DNA of 32,860 nucleotides from Paraburkholderia silviterrae (GCF_004353915.1 NZ_SMRP01000001.1:246563-279422), one strand, 5' to 3'. Shown: positions 8,398 through 16,749, numbered from the stretch's first letter. Notes: generated from the letters alone by a model not told the origin. Made by a program: numbers and translations.

Positions 8398-8402
8398 GCC
8401 GC

Positions 8403-8457
8403 CAGACAAATATAGACGAAAAATAAAAATAAAGTCTAGAATGGACAAAAATGTCTA
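8403..8457 (+). promoter_or_regulatory. Promoter of the reductase gene with clustered TAGAC half-sites
   Basis: TAGACG (8413-8418) and TAGAAT (8437-8442), 18 nt apart, make a plausible -35/-10 pair with a start near 8449. Five half-sites of the form (T/C)(A/G)GAC lie within 55 bp: direct copies at 8403, 8413 and 8442, and reverse copies ending at 8438 and 8457. They include the palindrome GACAAAAATGTC (8444-8455). They cover the -35, the -10 and the start site, as a repressor site would. The stretch is AT-rich compared with its surroundings. Confidence 0.55.
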
Positions 8458-8472
8458 CACATGGAGCACAGC

Positions 8473-9480
8473 ATGTCCGAAACGTCAGTTCCCCACGCAA
8501 GCACCGCGGCGCCGTTCATCGTCGACGCCGCGCAGGTACGCGCCGCGCTCCCCGCCCTCGACGTGCGCGGCGTGCTCGCGGACATGTTCGCAGCGCTCGG
8601 CCGCGGCGAAGCCGTGCAGCCGCCGCAGACGCTCGCGCTGTTTCCGCGCGAGGCGGGCGATTTCATCACCTACCTGGGTGTGCTGGCCGACGCCGGCGTG
8701 TTTGGCGCGAAGCTCTCGCCGTACATCGCGGGCACCGAGGGCGCGAAGCCCATCGTCACGGCCTGGACCGCGCTGATGTCGATGCACACCGGCCAGCCGC
8801 TCATGTGGTGCGATGCGGCGCTGCTCACGACCGAGCGCACGGCGGGCACCACGGCGCTCGCCGTCGACCAGCTCGCGCCGCGCGACGCGCGGCGCCTCGC
8901 CGTGATCGGCGCGGGCGCGGTGGCGCTCGCGCACATCCGCCACGCCGCGCCGCTGCGCGCGTGGGAGAGCATTCGCGTTTATGCGCCGAAGCTCGCCGGC
9001 GACGCCGCGCGCGCCGCTAGCGTGCGCGCCGCCGACGCGCGCGTGAGCCTCGCGGCAACGGCGCAGGAATGCGTCGCCGACGCCGACGTCGTCATGCTCT
9101 GCACCTCGTCGGGCAAGCCGGTGCTCGCGCTCGACGCGCTCACCAAGCCCGCGCTCATCACCTCGATCAGCACGAACGTCGCGCAGGCACACGAGATCGA
9201 TCCAGCCGTGCTGCCCACGCTCGACGTGTATTGCGACTATCGCCGCACCACGCCGCAAAGCGCCGGCGAGATGGTGCTGGCCGCGCGCGGGCACGGCTGG
9301 TCGCCGGAGGCAATCGTGGGAGACCTCGCCGAGCTTGCGAACGACGCCTGCCCGCGCCCCGGCTACACGCGCCACGTATTCTTCCGCTCGATCGGACTCG
9401 GCCTCGAAGATATCGCGATCGCCCACGCGCTCTACACGCATCTGCTGCGCGTGCGCGTAGCGCCGTCGCGCGTGCACTAA
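8473..9480 (+). CDS. Ornithine cyclodeaminase / mu-crystallin family reductase (DauB-like)
   Basis: 335 residues. The family contains ornithine cyclodeaminase, ketimine reductases, delta1-pyrroline-2-carboxylate reductase and the L-arginine dehydrogenase DauB. Seen here: GDFITYLGVLADAGVFGAKLSPY, PLMWCDAALLTTERTAGTTALAVDQLAP, the nucleotide-binding loop VIGAGAVALAHIRH, CTSSGKPVL and the C-terminal GLGLEDIAIAHALY. I start at ATG 8473, with GGAG at 8463-8466. The ATG at 8461 is in frame but has no ribosome binding site. Likely role: NAD(P)H-dependent reduction of the imino or keto acid made by the dehydrogenase at 6061-7401, giving the L-amino acid. DauB fits the neighbourhood best, but the substrate could be proline-like or lysine-like. 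Confidence 0.85.
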   Translation: MSETSVPHASTAAPFIVDAAQVRAALPALDVRGVLADMFAALGRGEAVQPPQTLALFPREAGDFITYLGVLADAGVFGAKLSPYIAGTEGAKPIVTAWTALMSMHTGQPLMWCDAALLTTERTAGTTALAVDQLAPRDARRLAVIGAGAVALAHIRHAAPLRAWESIRVYAPKLAGDAARAASVRAADARVSLAATAQECVADADVVMLCTSSGKPVLALDALTKPALITSISTNVAQAHEIDPAVLPTLDVYCDYRRTTPQSAGEMVLAARGHGWSPEAIVGDLAELANDACPRPGYTRHVFFRSIGLGLEDIAIAHALYTHLLRVRVAPSRVH

Positions 9481-9551
9481 GGATCCACCAGGCGCAGTAT
9501 CATCGACGTCCTCATTGACGAACCTTCCGACGCCTAACGGCCCCCGGTCCG

Positions 9552-10286
9552 ATGCAGAAAAAAGACTCCGCGAAGCCACCCATCAAGCCGGCCGCCAGGC
9601 AGCCCGCCAAGCCGCCTGCGAAGCCGCCTGCAAAGCGCCCTGCGCAGCAGCCCGCCAGCGCGAAGACGCCGCGCGAGCGGCTGCTCGAACGCTACGCGCA
9701 CGTGGCGGACAGCATCACGACGCTGTTTTTCCCGTTCGCCGAAGTGGTGATCCACGACCTCTCGGACCAGACCGTGGCGTACCTCTCGAACAATCTCTCG
9801 AAGCGCGAGATCGGCGACGACGCCGCGCTGGAGGACGTCGAGGAAACCACGCGCAACAAGCTGCTGGGCCCCTACGAGAAGGTGAACTGGGACGGGCGGC
9901 GCATGCGCTGCGTGAGCACGGCGCTGTTCGACGACGACGGGCATGCCGCGGGTGTCATGTGCATCAACTTCAACATCGCGGCCTTCGACGACATGCAGGC
10001 GACGCTCGATCTGTTCCTGCGCGGCGCGGGCGTGATTGCGCAGCCGGAGGAGCTGTTCAAGGACGACTGGCAGGAGCGCATCAACACCTTCCTGCACGGC
10101 TGGCTGCGCGAGCGCCAGGTGGCGCTCAACTCGCTAACGCGCGAGCACCGGCGCGAGCTGGTGGAAGCGCTGCATGCCGAGGGCGCGTTCAAGGGCAAGA
10201 GCTCGGCGAACTACGTGGCGAAGGTGCTGGGCATGGGGCGCGCGACGGTGTACAAGCATCTGCGCGAGTTGAAGGACGAGGCGTAG
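9552..10286 (+). CDS. YheO/DauR-type regulator (PAS-like domain plus helix-turn-helix)
   Basis: 244 residues. Residues 1-38 are a low-complexity Lys/Pro/Ala tail with repeated KPPAK units. A YheO-like PAS domain follows (LLERYAHVADSITTLFFPFAEVVIHDL, then LGPYEKVNWDGRRMRCVSTALFDD and GVMCINFNI), and a C-terminal helix-turn-helix (LTREHRRELVEALHAEGAFKGKSSANYVAKVLGMGRATVYKHL, residues about 194-236). DauR, the repressor of the P. aeruginosa D-arginine operon, has this architecture. It lies 71 nt after the reductase gene and is probably co-transcribed. The ATG at 9552 has no strong ribosome binding site, so translational coupling or a later start is possible. Likely target: the TAGAC half-sites at 8403-8457 (inference). 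Confidence 0.87.
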   Translation: MQKKDSAKPPIKPAARQPAKPPAKPPAKRPAQQPASAKTPRERLLERYAHVADSITTLFFPFAEVVIHDLSDQTVAYLSNNLSKREIGDDAALEDVEETTRNKLLGPYEKVNWDGRRMRCVSTALFDDDGHAAGVMCINFNIAAFDDMQATLDLFLRGAGVIAQPEELFKDDWQERINTFLHGWLRERQVALNSLTREHRRELVEALHAEGAFKGKSSANYVAKVLGMGRATVYKHLRELKDEA

Positions 10287-10492
10287 TCGCGGCGCGGGTT
10301 GCCGGTCTCGCTCAGCCTCTACTGTTTCACAAACAGCAAATCGCATTGGCGCGCACCGGGCCGTTTGCCAGTGCCGCTGGTGGCGTCGAAATGCGCGTCG
10401 GCATCAAACCCTTACGGCGTGAGCGGCTTGGCTCCGCCCATCGTATAGGGCGGTGAACCTGTAAGTTATTGGCTCGCGCTCGAATGTCCGCC

Positions 10493-10521
10493 GCCGATGC
10501 CCGCTCAACGCGGGCATCGGC
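10493..10521. promoter_or_regulatory. Perfect 12-bp inverted repeat upstream of glutaminase
   Basis: GCCGATGCCCGC (10493-10504) and GCGGGCATCGGC (10510-10521) around TCAAC. A -10-like TATCAT lies at 10535-10540, which would place the repeat over the -35 region of the glutaminase promoter. There is no T-tract, so a terminator is less likely. The remainder of 10287-10578 shows no gene. Confidence 0.5.
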
Positions 10522-10578
10522 ATGTAATCTGAAGTATCATCGCGGGCCGACCCGATTGACGTTTGCAGGGACCCGCCG

Positions 10579-11502
10579 ATGACCAGCCAGAACTATCAAG
10601 CGATCCTCGAACAGATACATCGCGACATCGCACCGTGGCGCACAGCCGGCCGCGTGGCCGACTACATTCCCGAACTCGCCAAAGTGCCAGCCGAACGCTT
10701 CGGCATGGCGGTCGTCACGCTCGACGGCAGTGTGTTTTCGGTCGGCGACGCGCACGAGCGCTTTTCGATTCAGAGCATTTCGAAGCTCTTCGCGTGCACG
10801 CTGGCGTTCCAGCTGCTCGGCGATGCACTCTGGGAGCGCGTGGGCCGCGAGCCGTCGGGCACGGCGTTCAACTCGCTCGTGCAGCTCGAATTCGAAGCGG
10901 GCAAGCCGCGCAACCCGTTCATCAACGCGGGCGCGCTCGTCGTCACCGATGTGCTGTGCCGCCGCTTCGTGCAGGCCGAGACGGCGCTGGTGGATTTCGT
11001 TCGGCGGCTCTCTGGCGAACCCGGCATCGGCTACGACCTGCGCGTCGCGCAGTCGGAACTCGCGCACGCCGAGCGCAATCGCGCGATGGCGCATTTCATC
11101 GCGAGTTTCGGCAATCTGGAGATGCCCGCCAATGCGGTGATCGACGCCTATTGCCGCCAGTGCGCGATCGAGATGAACTGCGTGGAGCTGGCGCGCGCGG
11201 CGCTCTTTCTGGCCAACGGCGGGGTGTCGCCCGCCGGCGGCGAGCGGGTACTCGACGCGAGCTCGACCAAGCGGCTCTCGGCGCTCATGCTGACCTGCGG
11301 GACTTACGACGCGGCGGGCGATTTCGTCTATCGCGTTGGGCTGCCCGCGAAGAGCGGTGTAGGCGGCGGCATCGTAGCGGTTCTACCCGGGGAGATGGCG
11401 GTGTGCGTGTGGTCGCCCGGCCTCGACGCGAACGGAAATTCACTGGCCGGCGTCCAGTCACTGGAACTGCTGACCACGCTCACAGGGCGGTCGATTTTTT
11501 GA
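10579..11502 (+). CDS. glsA: Glutaminase
   Basis: 307 residues, the normal length for bacterial GlsA/GlsB. It hydrolyses L-glutamine to glutamate and ammonia in the cytoplasm. The serine-dependent active site is visible: Ser66 and Lys69 in FSIQSISK, then FNSLVQLEFE, PRNPFINAGALVV, RNRAMAHFIASFGN, CVELARAALFLANGG, LMLTCGTYDAAGDFVYRVGLPAKSGVGGGI and NSLAGVQSLELL. The ATG at 10579 has AGGGA about 8 nt upstream. It stands alone between the D-amino-acid module and an acetyltransferase, on the same strand as both. A functional tie to the module (recycling of amide nitrogen) is possible but unproven. Confidence 0.97.
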   Translation: MTSQNYQAILEQIHRDIAPWRTAGRVADYIPELAKVPAERFGMAVVTLDGSVFSVGDAHERFSIQSISKLFACTLAFQLLGDALWERVGREPSGTAFNSLVQLEFEAGKPRNPFINAGALVVTDVLCRRFVQAETALVDFVRRLSGEPGIGYDLRVAQSELAHAERNRAMAHFIASFGNLEMPANAVIDAYCRQCAIEMNCVELARAALFLANGGVSPAGGERVLDASSTKRLSALMLTCGTYDAAGDFVYRVGLPAKSGVGGGIVAVLPGEMAVCVWSPGLDANGNSLAGVQSLELLTTLTGRSIF

Positions 11503-11566
11503 GCGTGCCCTCCCGGCTCGCGCCACGTAACGCGATAAACTCACGCGCCTTCACGCGAGCTCACCC

Positions 11567-12073
11567 ATGCCTTTCGAAATCCGCCCAGAAACGCCCACCG
11601 ACATCCCCGCGATCCACGCGCTGACCGCGGCCGCCTTCCTCCACGCGCCGCACACGAGCCACACCGAGCACTACATCGTCGACGCGCTGCGCGCCGCCGG
11701 CGAATTGGCAGTCTCGCTCGTGGCCGTGGACGGGGAGACGCTCGTCGGGCACATCGCGCTGTCTGCCGTGGCGCTTTCGGACGGCACCGCCGGCTGGTTC
11801 GGCCTCGGGCCGGTTTCGGTCGTGCCTGAGCGGCAAGGCCAGGGCATCGGTAGCCGCCTCGTCGAGCATGCGCTCGACGCGTTGCGCGAGCAGCACGCGG
11901 CCGGCTGCGTGCTGCTCGGCGACCCGCACTATTACCGGCGCTTTGGCTTCGCGCCCGAGCCCGCGCTGGTGCTGCCCGGCGTTCCCGCCGAGTATTTTCA
12001 GGCGCTCGCGCTGCGCGGCCCTGTGCCAGCGGCAACCGTGCGCTACAGCGAGGCATTCGAGGCACGCGCGTAG
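11567..12073 (+). CDS. GNAT-family N-acetyltransferase (YhbS-like)
   Basis: 168 residues with one GNAT fold. The N-terminal strand and helix read IRPETPTDIPAIHALTAAAF; the acetyl-CoA pyrophosphate loop is VVPERQGQGIGSRLVEHALDAL; HYYRRFGFAPEPALVLPGVP is the conserved late segment of YhbS-like acetyltransferases. Members acetylate small amines or protein N-termini; the acceptor cannot be read from sequence. The gene starts 64 nt after the glutaminase stop and may share its transcript. It converges on the SUF operon with only 28 nt between stop codons and no obvious terminator there. Confidence 0.9.
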   Translation: MPFEIRPETPTDIPAIHALTAAAFLHAPHTSHTEHYIVDALRAAGELAVSLVAVDGETLVGHIALSAVALSDGTAGWFGLGPVSVVPERQGQGIGSRLVEHALDALREQHAAGCVLLGDPHYYRRFGFAPEPALVLPGVPAEYFQALALRGPVPAATVRYSEAFEARA

Positions 12074-12101
12074 TCTCAGCCATGCGGGCCAACCCGGCGC
12101 A

Positions 12102-12434
12102 TCAAAAACCGCTCTCGTCCCAGCGCGTGTCGCGCACCTGCACGATGCCGCCCTCCACGCGCACGGCGAACACCTCGACATCCTCATAAGCCGGCGGCGC
12201 GCGGACTCTGCCCGTGCGGATGCAAAAGCGCGCACCATGCCGCGGGCAAACCACCTCATCGCCCTCCACGGTGCCGCCGGTCAAGATGCCGCCATCGTGC
12301 GTGCAGATATCTTCGATCGCGTAGCACGTGCCGTCGAGATTGAACACCGCGACCTGCGCACCCTCGACATTCACGCTGCGCACGGCGCCCGGCGGAAAAT
12401 CGGCGTAGGGCGCCACGTCCACCCAGTCGGCCAT
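12102..12434 (-). CDS. Rieske-type [2Fe-2S] ferredoxin at the end of the SUF operon
   Basis: 110 residues, one Rieske domain of the small soluble NirD/BphF-like kind. Cluster ligands are Cys44 and His46 (ICTHDGG) and Cys63 and His66 (CPRHGARF). ATG at 12434 is one base after the stop of sufT (12436), so the two are translationally coupled. As the last SUF gene it may supply electrons for cluster assembly or be a client of it. Similar ferredoxins are found at the ends of SUF operons in other bacteria. Confidence 0.93.
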   Translation of the reverse strand: MADWVDVAPYADFPPGAVRSVNVEGAQVAVFNLDGTCYAIEDICTHDGGILTGGTVEGDEVVCPRHGARFCIRTGRVRAPPAYEDVEVFAVRVEGGIVQVRDTRWDESGF

Positions 12435-12435
12435 A

Positions 12436-12789
12436 TCAGAACATCCCCAATTCCAGGCGGGCCGCTTCGGACATCCGCGCTCTCGTCCACGGCGGATCCC
12501 ACACCAGCTCCACCTCCGCCGTGCTCACGCCCGCCACGTCCAGGACGCAGTCCTCCACCGTTGCCGGAAATGACTGCGCAACGGGGCAACCGGGCGCGGT
12601 CAGCGTCATGCGGATCGTCACGTGCCCGCTTTCGTCGTCGGCATCGAGTTCGTAGACGAGCCCCAGATCGTAGATGTTGACCGGTATCTCGGGGTCGTAC
12701 ACCGTGCGCAGCGCGTCGATCACGCGCGCGAGCAGGTCGCCGCCGCTACCCTGCGCGTCGTCGCGTTCCTGCATGTCATCTGAGTTCAT
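12436..12789 (-). CDS. sufT: SufT, MIP18/DUF59 family Fe-S maturation protein
   Basis: 117 residues. The DUF59 core reads VIDALRTVYDPEIPVNIYDLGLVYELD (about residues 23-49) and MTLTAPGCPVAQSFP with the conserved Cys68. SufT takes part in Fe-S cluster maturation, chiefly under high Fe-S demand, and works alongside SufBCDSU. It starts 47 nt after the sufU stop and touches the Rieske gene downstream. Confidence 0.93.
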   Translation of the reverse strand: MNSDDMQERDDAQGSGGDLLARVIDALRTVYDPEIPVNIYDLGLVYELDADDESGHVTIRMTLTAPGCPVAQSFPATVEDCVLDVAGVSTAEVELVWDPPWTRARMSEAARLELGMF

Positions 12790-12836
12790 CGTCGTTCGCC
12801 TCGCTGCCTGTTACGCGGTTAATCATGGCGCTCGCT

Positions 12837-13292
12837 TCATTCCGTGGATACCGGTTCGCCTTCGTCGCGCAAGGCGGCGCGCAGCGTGTGCCATGCGAGC
12901 GTCGCGCACTTGATGCGCGCCGGAAACTCGCGCACGCCGGCCAGCACCGCGAGCTTGCCGAGTCCGGCGACGTCTGCGAGCGGCCGGTCGGCCGGGGCCG
13001 TCGCCATCGCGTGAAAGCGCTCGAACAGCGCCTCGACCTCGGCTTCGGTGCGGCCCTTGAGCGCCTCGGTCATCAACGAGGCCGATGCGGTCGCGATCGC
13101 GCAGCCGGCGCCCTCGAAGCCGACGTCCTTGACGATGCCCTCCTCGATGCGCAGATACAGCGTGATGCGGTCGCCGCACAGCGGGTTGTAGCCCTCGGCC
13201 CGACGGTTCGCGCCCGCCAGCGCATGGCAGTTCCGCGGCCGCCGGTAGTGGTCGAAAATCATTTCCTGGTACAACTCACGAAGGTCGCTCAT
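12837..13292 (-). CDS. sufU: SufU, zinc-dependent sulfur acceptor for SufS
   Basis: 151 residues, IscU-like fold of the SufU subgroup. Ligand residues are Cys39 and Asp41 (NPLCGDRI), Cys64 (GAGCAIATASASLM) and Cys129 (IKCATLAWHTL). The 64-residue distance between the second and third cysteines shows the insertion that separates SufU from scaffold IscU. SufU binds zinc and accepts persulfide sulfur from SufS. The start overlaps the sufS stop by 4 nt (ATGA). No sufE is present, consistent with SufU replacing it. Confidence 0.95.
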   Translation of the reverse strand: MSDLRELYQEMIFDHYRRPRNCHALAGANRRAEGYNPLCGDRITLYLRIEEGIVKDVGFEGAGCAIATASASLMTEALKGRTEAEVEALFERFHAMATAPADRPLADVAGLGKLAVLAGVREFPARIKCATLAWHTLRAALRDEGEPVSTE

Positions 13293-14542
13293 AGCGGGAA
13301 CAGCTCCTGCACGCGCGCGAGGCCTTCGACGAGCGCATCCACTTCAGCGCGCGTGTTATAGAGCGCGAACGACGCGCGCACCGTGGCCGGCACGCCATAG
13401 CGCGCCATGACCGGCATCGCGCAATGATGGCCGGTGCGCACCGCCACGCCGCACTGGTCGAGGATCGTGCCGATATCGTGGGCATGCGCGTGCGCCATCA
13501 CGAACGATACGATTCCGACCTTCTCCCTGGCTGTGCCGATCATTCTCAAATGCGGCACCGCACGCAGCGCATCGCTCGCATAGGCGAGCAGGTCGGCCTC
13601 GTGCGCGAGCGCCACTTCCACATCTATTGCGCTCAGATAGTCGAGCGCCGCCGCCAGCCCTACCGCGCCCGCGATGTTCGGCGTGCCGGCCTCGAAGCGC
13701 CACGGAATCGCGTTGTACTCCGTCTTCTCGAAGCTCACCGAACGGATCATGTCGCCGCCCCCTTGCCAGGGCGGCATCGCCTCGAGCAGCTCGCTCCTGG
13801 CGTAGAGCGCGCCGATACCGGTTGGCCCGTAGACCTTGTGCCCGGAAAACGCGTAGAAGTCGCAATCGAGCGCGGCCACGTCGACGGGCAGATGCGCAAT
13901 CGCCTGCGCGCCATCGATCAGCACCGGCACGCCGCGCGCGTGCGCGAGCTCGATCAGCCGCGCAATGGGGTTGATGGTCCCGAGCGCGTTCGACGCATGC
14001 GTGATCGCAACGATGCGCGTGCGCGGCCCCAGCATGCGTTCGTACGCGTCGATGTCGAGTGCGCCGGCATCGTCGATCGGCACCACTTTGAGCACCGCGC
14101 CCGTCTGCGCGCAGACCATCTGCCACGGCACGATATTCGAATGGTGCTCCATCGCGCTGATGAGGATCTCGTCGCCGGGCTGAATGCGGGGCCGGACGTA
14201 ACTCTGCGCCACCAGATTGATCGCCTCGGTAGTGCCGCGGACGTACACGATCGCTTCGGCGCGGCCCGCGTGAATGAAACGCGCGATGCGCGCACGCGCG
14301 CCTTCATAGGCTGCCGTGGCGCGCTGCGAGAGCAGGTGCACGCCGCGATGCACGTTCGCGTTCATCTGCTCGTAATACGCGCGCTCCGCGGCGATCACAG
14401 CCGCGGGTTTCTGCGTGGTCGCGCCGTTGTCCAGATACGCGAGCGGCATACCGTGCACGCGTTCGCGCAGAATCGGAAAGTCGCGCCGCCAGCGCGCCAC
14501 CGTGTCTTCGTCTGGAATCCTTACCGGTTCAACAGGCTTCAT
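13289..14542 (-). CDS. sufS: SufS cysteine desulfurase
   Basis: 417 residues, type II PLP-dependent cysteine desulfurase. It removes sulfur from cysteine for cluster assembly. Lys236 in FSGHKVYGPTGIG binds PLP, and Cys374 in RTGHHCAMPVM carries the persulfide. Other landmarks are YLDNGATTQKP, MNANVHRGVHLLSQRAT, AMEHHSNIVPWQ and THASNALGTINP. The ATG at 14542 overlaps the sufD stop by 4 nt, and the frame runs open to 15280 only because it shadows sufD. It overlaps sufU by 4 nt downstream. Confidence 0.97.
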   Translation of the reverse strand: MKPVEPVRIPDEDTVARWRRDFPILRERVHGMPLAYLDNGATTQKPAAVIAAERAYYEQMNANVHRGVHLLSQRATAAYEGARARIARFIHAGRAEAIVYVRGTTEAINLVAQSYVRPRIQPGDEILISAMEHHSNIVPWQMVCAQTGAVLKVVPIDDAGALDIDAYERMLGPRTRIVAITHASNALGTINPIARLIELAHARGVPVLIDGAQAIAHLPVDVAALDCDFYAFSGHKVYGPTGIGALYARSELLEAMPPWQGGGDMIRSVSFEKTEYNAIPWRFEAGTPNIAGAVGLAAALDYLSAIDVEVALAHEADLLAYASDALRAVPHLRMIGTAREKVGIVSFVMAHAHAHDIGTILDQCGVAVRTGHHCAMPVMARYGVPATVRASFALYNTRAEVDALVEGLARVQELFPL

Positions 14543-15873
14543 GTGAGCTCCCGCAGGTATTCGCCGCCGGGCAGGCGCGCGAGCAGCAATTGCGTGAGCC
14601 GCTTGCGCAGCGCAGCGCTTTCCACGCGATCCACGCTCACGCGCGCGAACGCCCACACCAGCAAGGCACGCGCCATGCGTTCTTCGAGGCCGCGCGAGCG
14701 CAGGTAAAACAACGGGTTTTCGTCGAGCTGGCCGACGGTCGCGCCGTGCGTGCACTTCACGTCGTCGGCGTGAATCTCCAGTTGCGGCTTGGTGTCGATC
14801 TGCGCATCGCGCGAGAGCAGCAGATTGTCGTTGCCCTGATGCGCGTCGGTCTGCTGCGCGTCCGGATGCACGATCACGCGCGCGTCGAACACGCCGTGCG
14901 ACGCGCCGTCGAGCACGCCGCGGTAGTACTCGCGGCTCGTGCCGCGCGGCTGCTCGTGATCGATGCGCGTATGGTGGTCGACATGCTGCCTCGCGCCAAC
15001 CAGATAGAGGCCGTTCAGATCCGCGCGCGCATCGGCCGCGTCGAGCCGCGTCGCAATCTGCGTGCGTGAAAGCGCGCTGCCGAACGCAAACGAATGCGAC
15101 GTGAAGTGGCTCGCCCGCTGCTGCGAGACATCCACCTGGGCGATGTGAAACGCGCTGCGCGCCTCCTGCTGAATGCGGCAGTGGCGGACGTCGGCTTCGC
15201 TGTCCGCGACGATCTCGGTGGCGGCGTTGACGAAATAGGCCTCGTCGGCGACTCCCGCGAACTGCTCGACGATCGAACACCGCGCGCCCTGCTCCGCCAG
15301 CACCACGTTGAACGGATGCATCGCCAGACCCGCTTCATCGGCGAAAAACAGCACATGCAGCGGCGCCTCGATCGCGCATCCCGGCGGCAGCACGACCACA
15401 TAGCCGTCGCTCAGAAACGCGCCGTTCAGCGCCGCGAAGCCGTCCTGCTGCTCGCGCCGGGCCATGACGGCCTGGAGCCGCTGGGGAATTTCGCGCATCG
15501 CCTGGCGCAGGCTGCCGACGAACGCGCCCTCGGGCAAATCGGCAAGCCGCGAAAGCTTCGGCGCATAGCGGCCGTTCACGAACACGAAGCGGTTCGCCGC
15601 GTCTTCCGGCACGAGATCGCTCACGAGATTCGCGATGCCGCCCAGGTCCGCGTGCGCGGGATGTGCGGGCGCGAAATGCCAGCGCGGCTGCGCGATGGCC
15701 GTCACGTTGGTGTACTTCCACGCTTCGAGCTGCGTGCCCGGAAAGCCCAGCGTCTCGAACCGCTCGAACGCGTGGCGCCGGGCGCTGCGCAACCACGGCA
15801 ACTCGACGCCCGGCAGGGTCTTCACCGTCGTGCGAAAAGCGTCGCGGTAGTAGTCGCGCATCGACTCGCTCAT
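14539..15873 (-). CDS. sufD: SufD, scaffold subunit of the SufBCD complex
   Basis: 444 residues, with the right-handed beta-helix SufB/SufD core. N-terminal part: RSARRHAFERFETLGFPGTQLEAWKYTNV. C-terminal part: IHADDVKCTHGATVGQLDENPLFYLRSRGL, which includes the conserved histidine of the SufB-SufD interface cluster site. SufD pairs with SufB on top of the SufC ATPase dimer. The family is usually 420-450 residues. It follows sufC with a 33-nt gap and is coupled to sufS. Confidence 0.95.
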   Translation of the reverse strand: MSESMRDYYRDAFRTTVKTLPGVELPWLRSARRHAFERFETLGFPGTQLEAWKYTNVTAIAQPRWHFAPAHPAHADLGGIANLVSDLVPEDAANRFVFVNGRYAPKLSRLADLPEGAFVGSLRQAMREIPQRLQAVMARREQQDGFAALNGAFLSDGYVVVLPPGCAIEAPLHVLFFADEAGLAMHPFNVVLAEQGARCSIVEQFAGVADEAYFVNAATEIVADSEADVRHCRIQQEARSAFHIAQVDVSQQRASHFTSHSFAFGSALSRTQIATRLDAADARADLNGLYLVGARQHVDHHTRIDHEQPRGTSREYYRGVLDGASHGVFDARVIVHPDAQQTDAHQGNDNLLLSRDAQIDTKPQLEIHADDVKCTHGATVGQLDENPLFYLRSRGLEERMARALLVWAFARVSVDRVESAALRKRLTQLLLARLPGGEYLRELT

Positions 15874-15906
15874 TGCTGCTCCTCGCCGGACAGGCGTGCA
15901 CCGCCG

Positions 15907-16701
15907 CTAGTGCGCGGCGCGCGGTCCGGGCCCTTCGTGTGCCTCATCCTCGTCGCGTGCTTCGGCGCCGAGCCAGCCGTACCCTTTGCGCTCCAGTTCC
16001 AGCGCAAGCTCATGCGTGCCCGAGCGCACGATGCGTCCCTGAGAGAGCACGTGGACATGATCCGGCACGACGTAATCGAGCAGGCGCTGATAGTGCGTCA
16101 CCATCACGATCGCCCGGTCCGCGCTGCGCATCCGGTTGATGCCGCGCGCGACCACCTGCAGCGCGTCGATGTCGAGGCCCGAATCGGTTTCGTCGAGAAT
16201 GGCGAGACGCGGCGCCAGCACGGACATCTGCAGCACCTCGTTGCGCTTTTTCTCGCCGCCTGAAAAGCCCTCGTTGACGCCGCGCGAGAGCAGGTCTTCG
16301 CCTATCTCCATGGCCGCGAGTTTCTCTTTGACGAGCGCGAGAAAATCCATGGCATCCAGCTCCGGCTCGCCGCGCGCTTTGCGCTGGGCGTTGAGCGCGG
16401 CCTTCAGCAGATAGACGTTGCTGACGCCGGGGATCTCCACCGGATACTGGAACGCGAGAAAGACGCCTCTGCGCGCGCGTTCGTCGGGTGCGAGCGCGAG
16501 CAGGTCGGCCCCGTCGTAGAGCACGCTGCCGCCCGTCACGACGTACGGTGCGCGCCCGGTCAGCACGTGCGCGAGCGTGCTCTTACCCGAGCCGTTCGGG
16601 CCCATGATCGCGTGAACCTCGCCGGCATTCACGCGCAGATCGACGCCGCGCAAGATTGGCTTGCCTTCTACGTCGACACTCAAATTGCGGATATCGAGCA
16701 T
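15907..16701 (-). CDS. sufC: SufC ATPase
   Basis: 264 residues, ABC-type ATPase that drives cluster assembly on SufB/SufD. Walker A GPNGSGKST, signature FSGGEKKRNE, Walker B APRLAILDETDSGLDID, and the C-terminal VTHYQRLLDYVVPDHVHVLSQGRIV, all SufC-typical. I start at the ATG at 16701 (MLDIRNLSVDVEG), the standard family start, with GAGG upstream; the frame is open to 16740. The C-terminus has an extra acidic tail of about 15 residues (DEDEAHEGPGPRAAH) compared with the E. coli protein. Confidence 0.96.
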   Translation of the reverse strand: MLDIRNLSVDVEGKPILRGVDLRVNAGEVHAIMGPNGSGKSTLAHVLTGRAPYVVTGGSVLYDGADLLALAPDERARRGVFLAFQYPVEIPGVSNVYLLKAALNAQRKARGEPELDAMDFLALVKEKLAAMEIGEDLLSRGVNEGFSGGEKKRNEVLQMSVLAPRLAILDETDSGLDIDALQVVARGINRMRSADRAIVMVTHYQRLLDYVVPDHVHVLSQGRIVRSGTHELALELERKGYGWLGAEARDEDEAHEGPGPRAAH

Positions 16702-16749
16702 CCTGTTTGCCTCGCTCAGCCCACGCTGCCTGACTGACACAACCCGACA

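Noticed and set aside
13289..15280. 663-residue version of sufS
   Set aside because: The N-terminal part is the out-of-frame shadow of sufD; the family start is at 14542 with an ATGA overlap.
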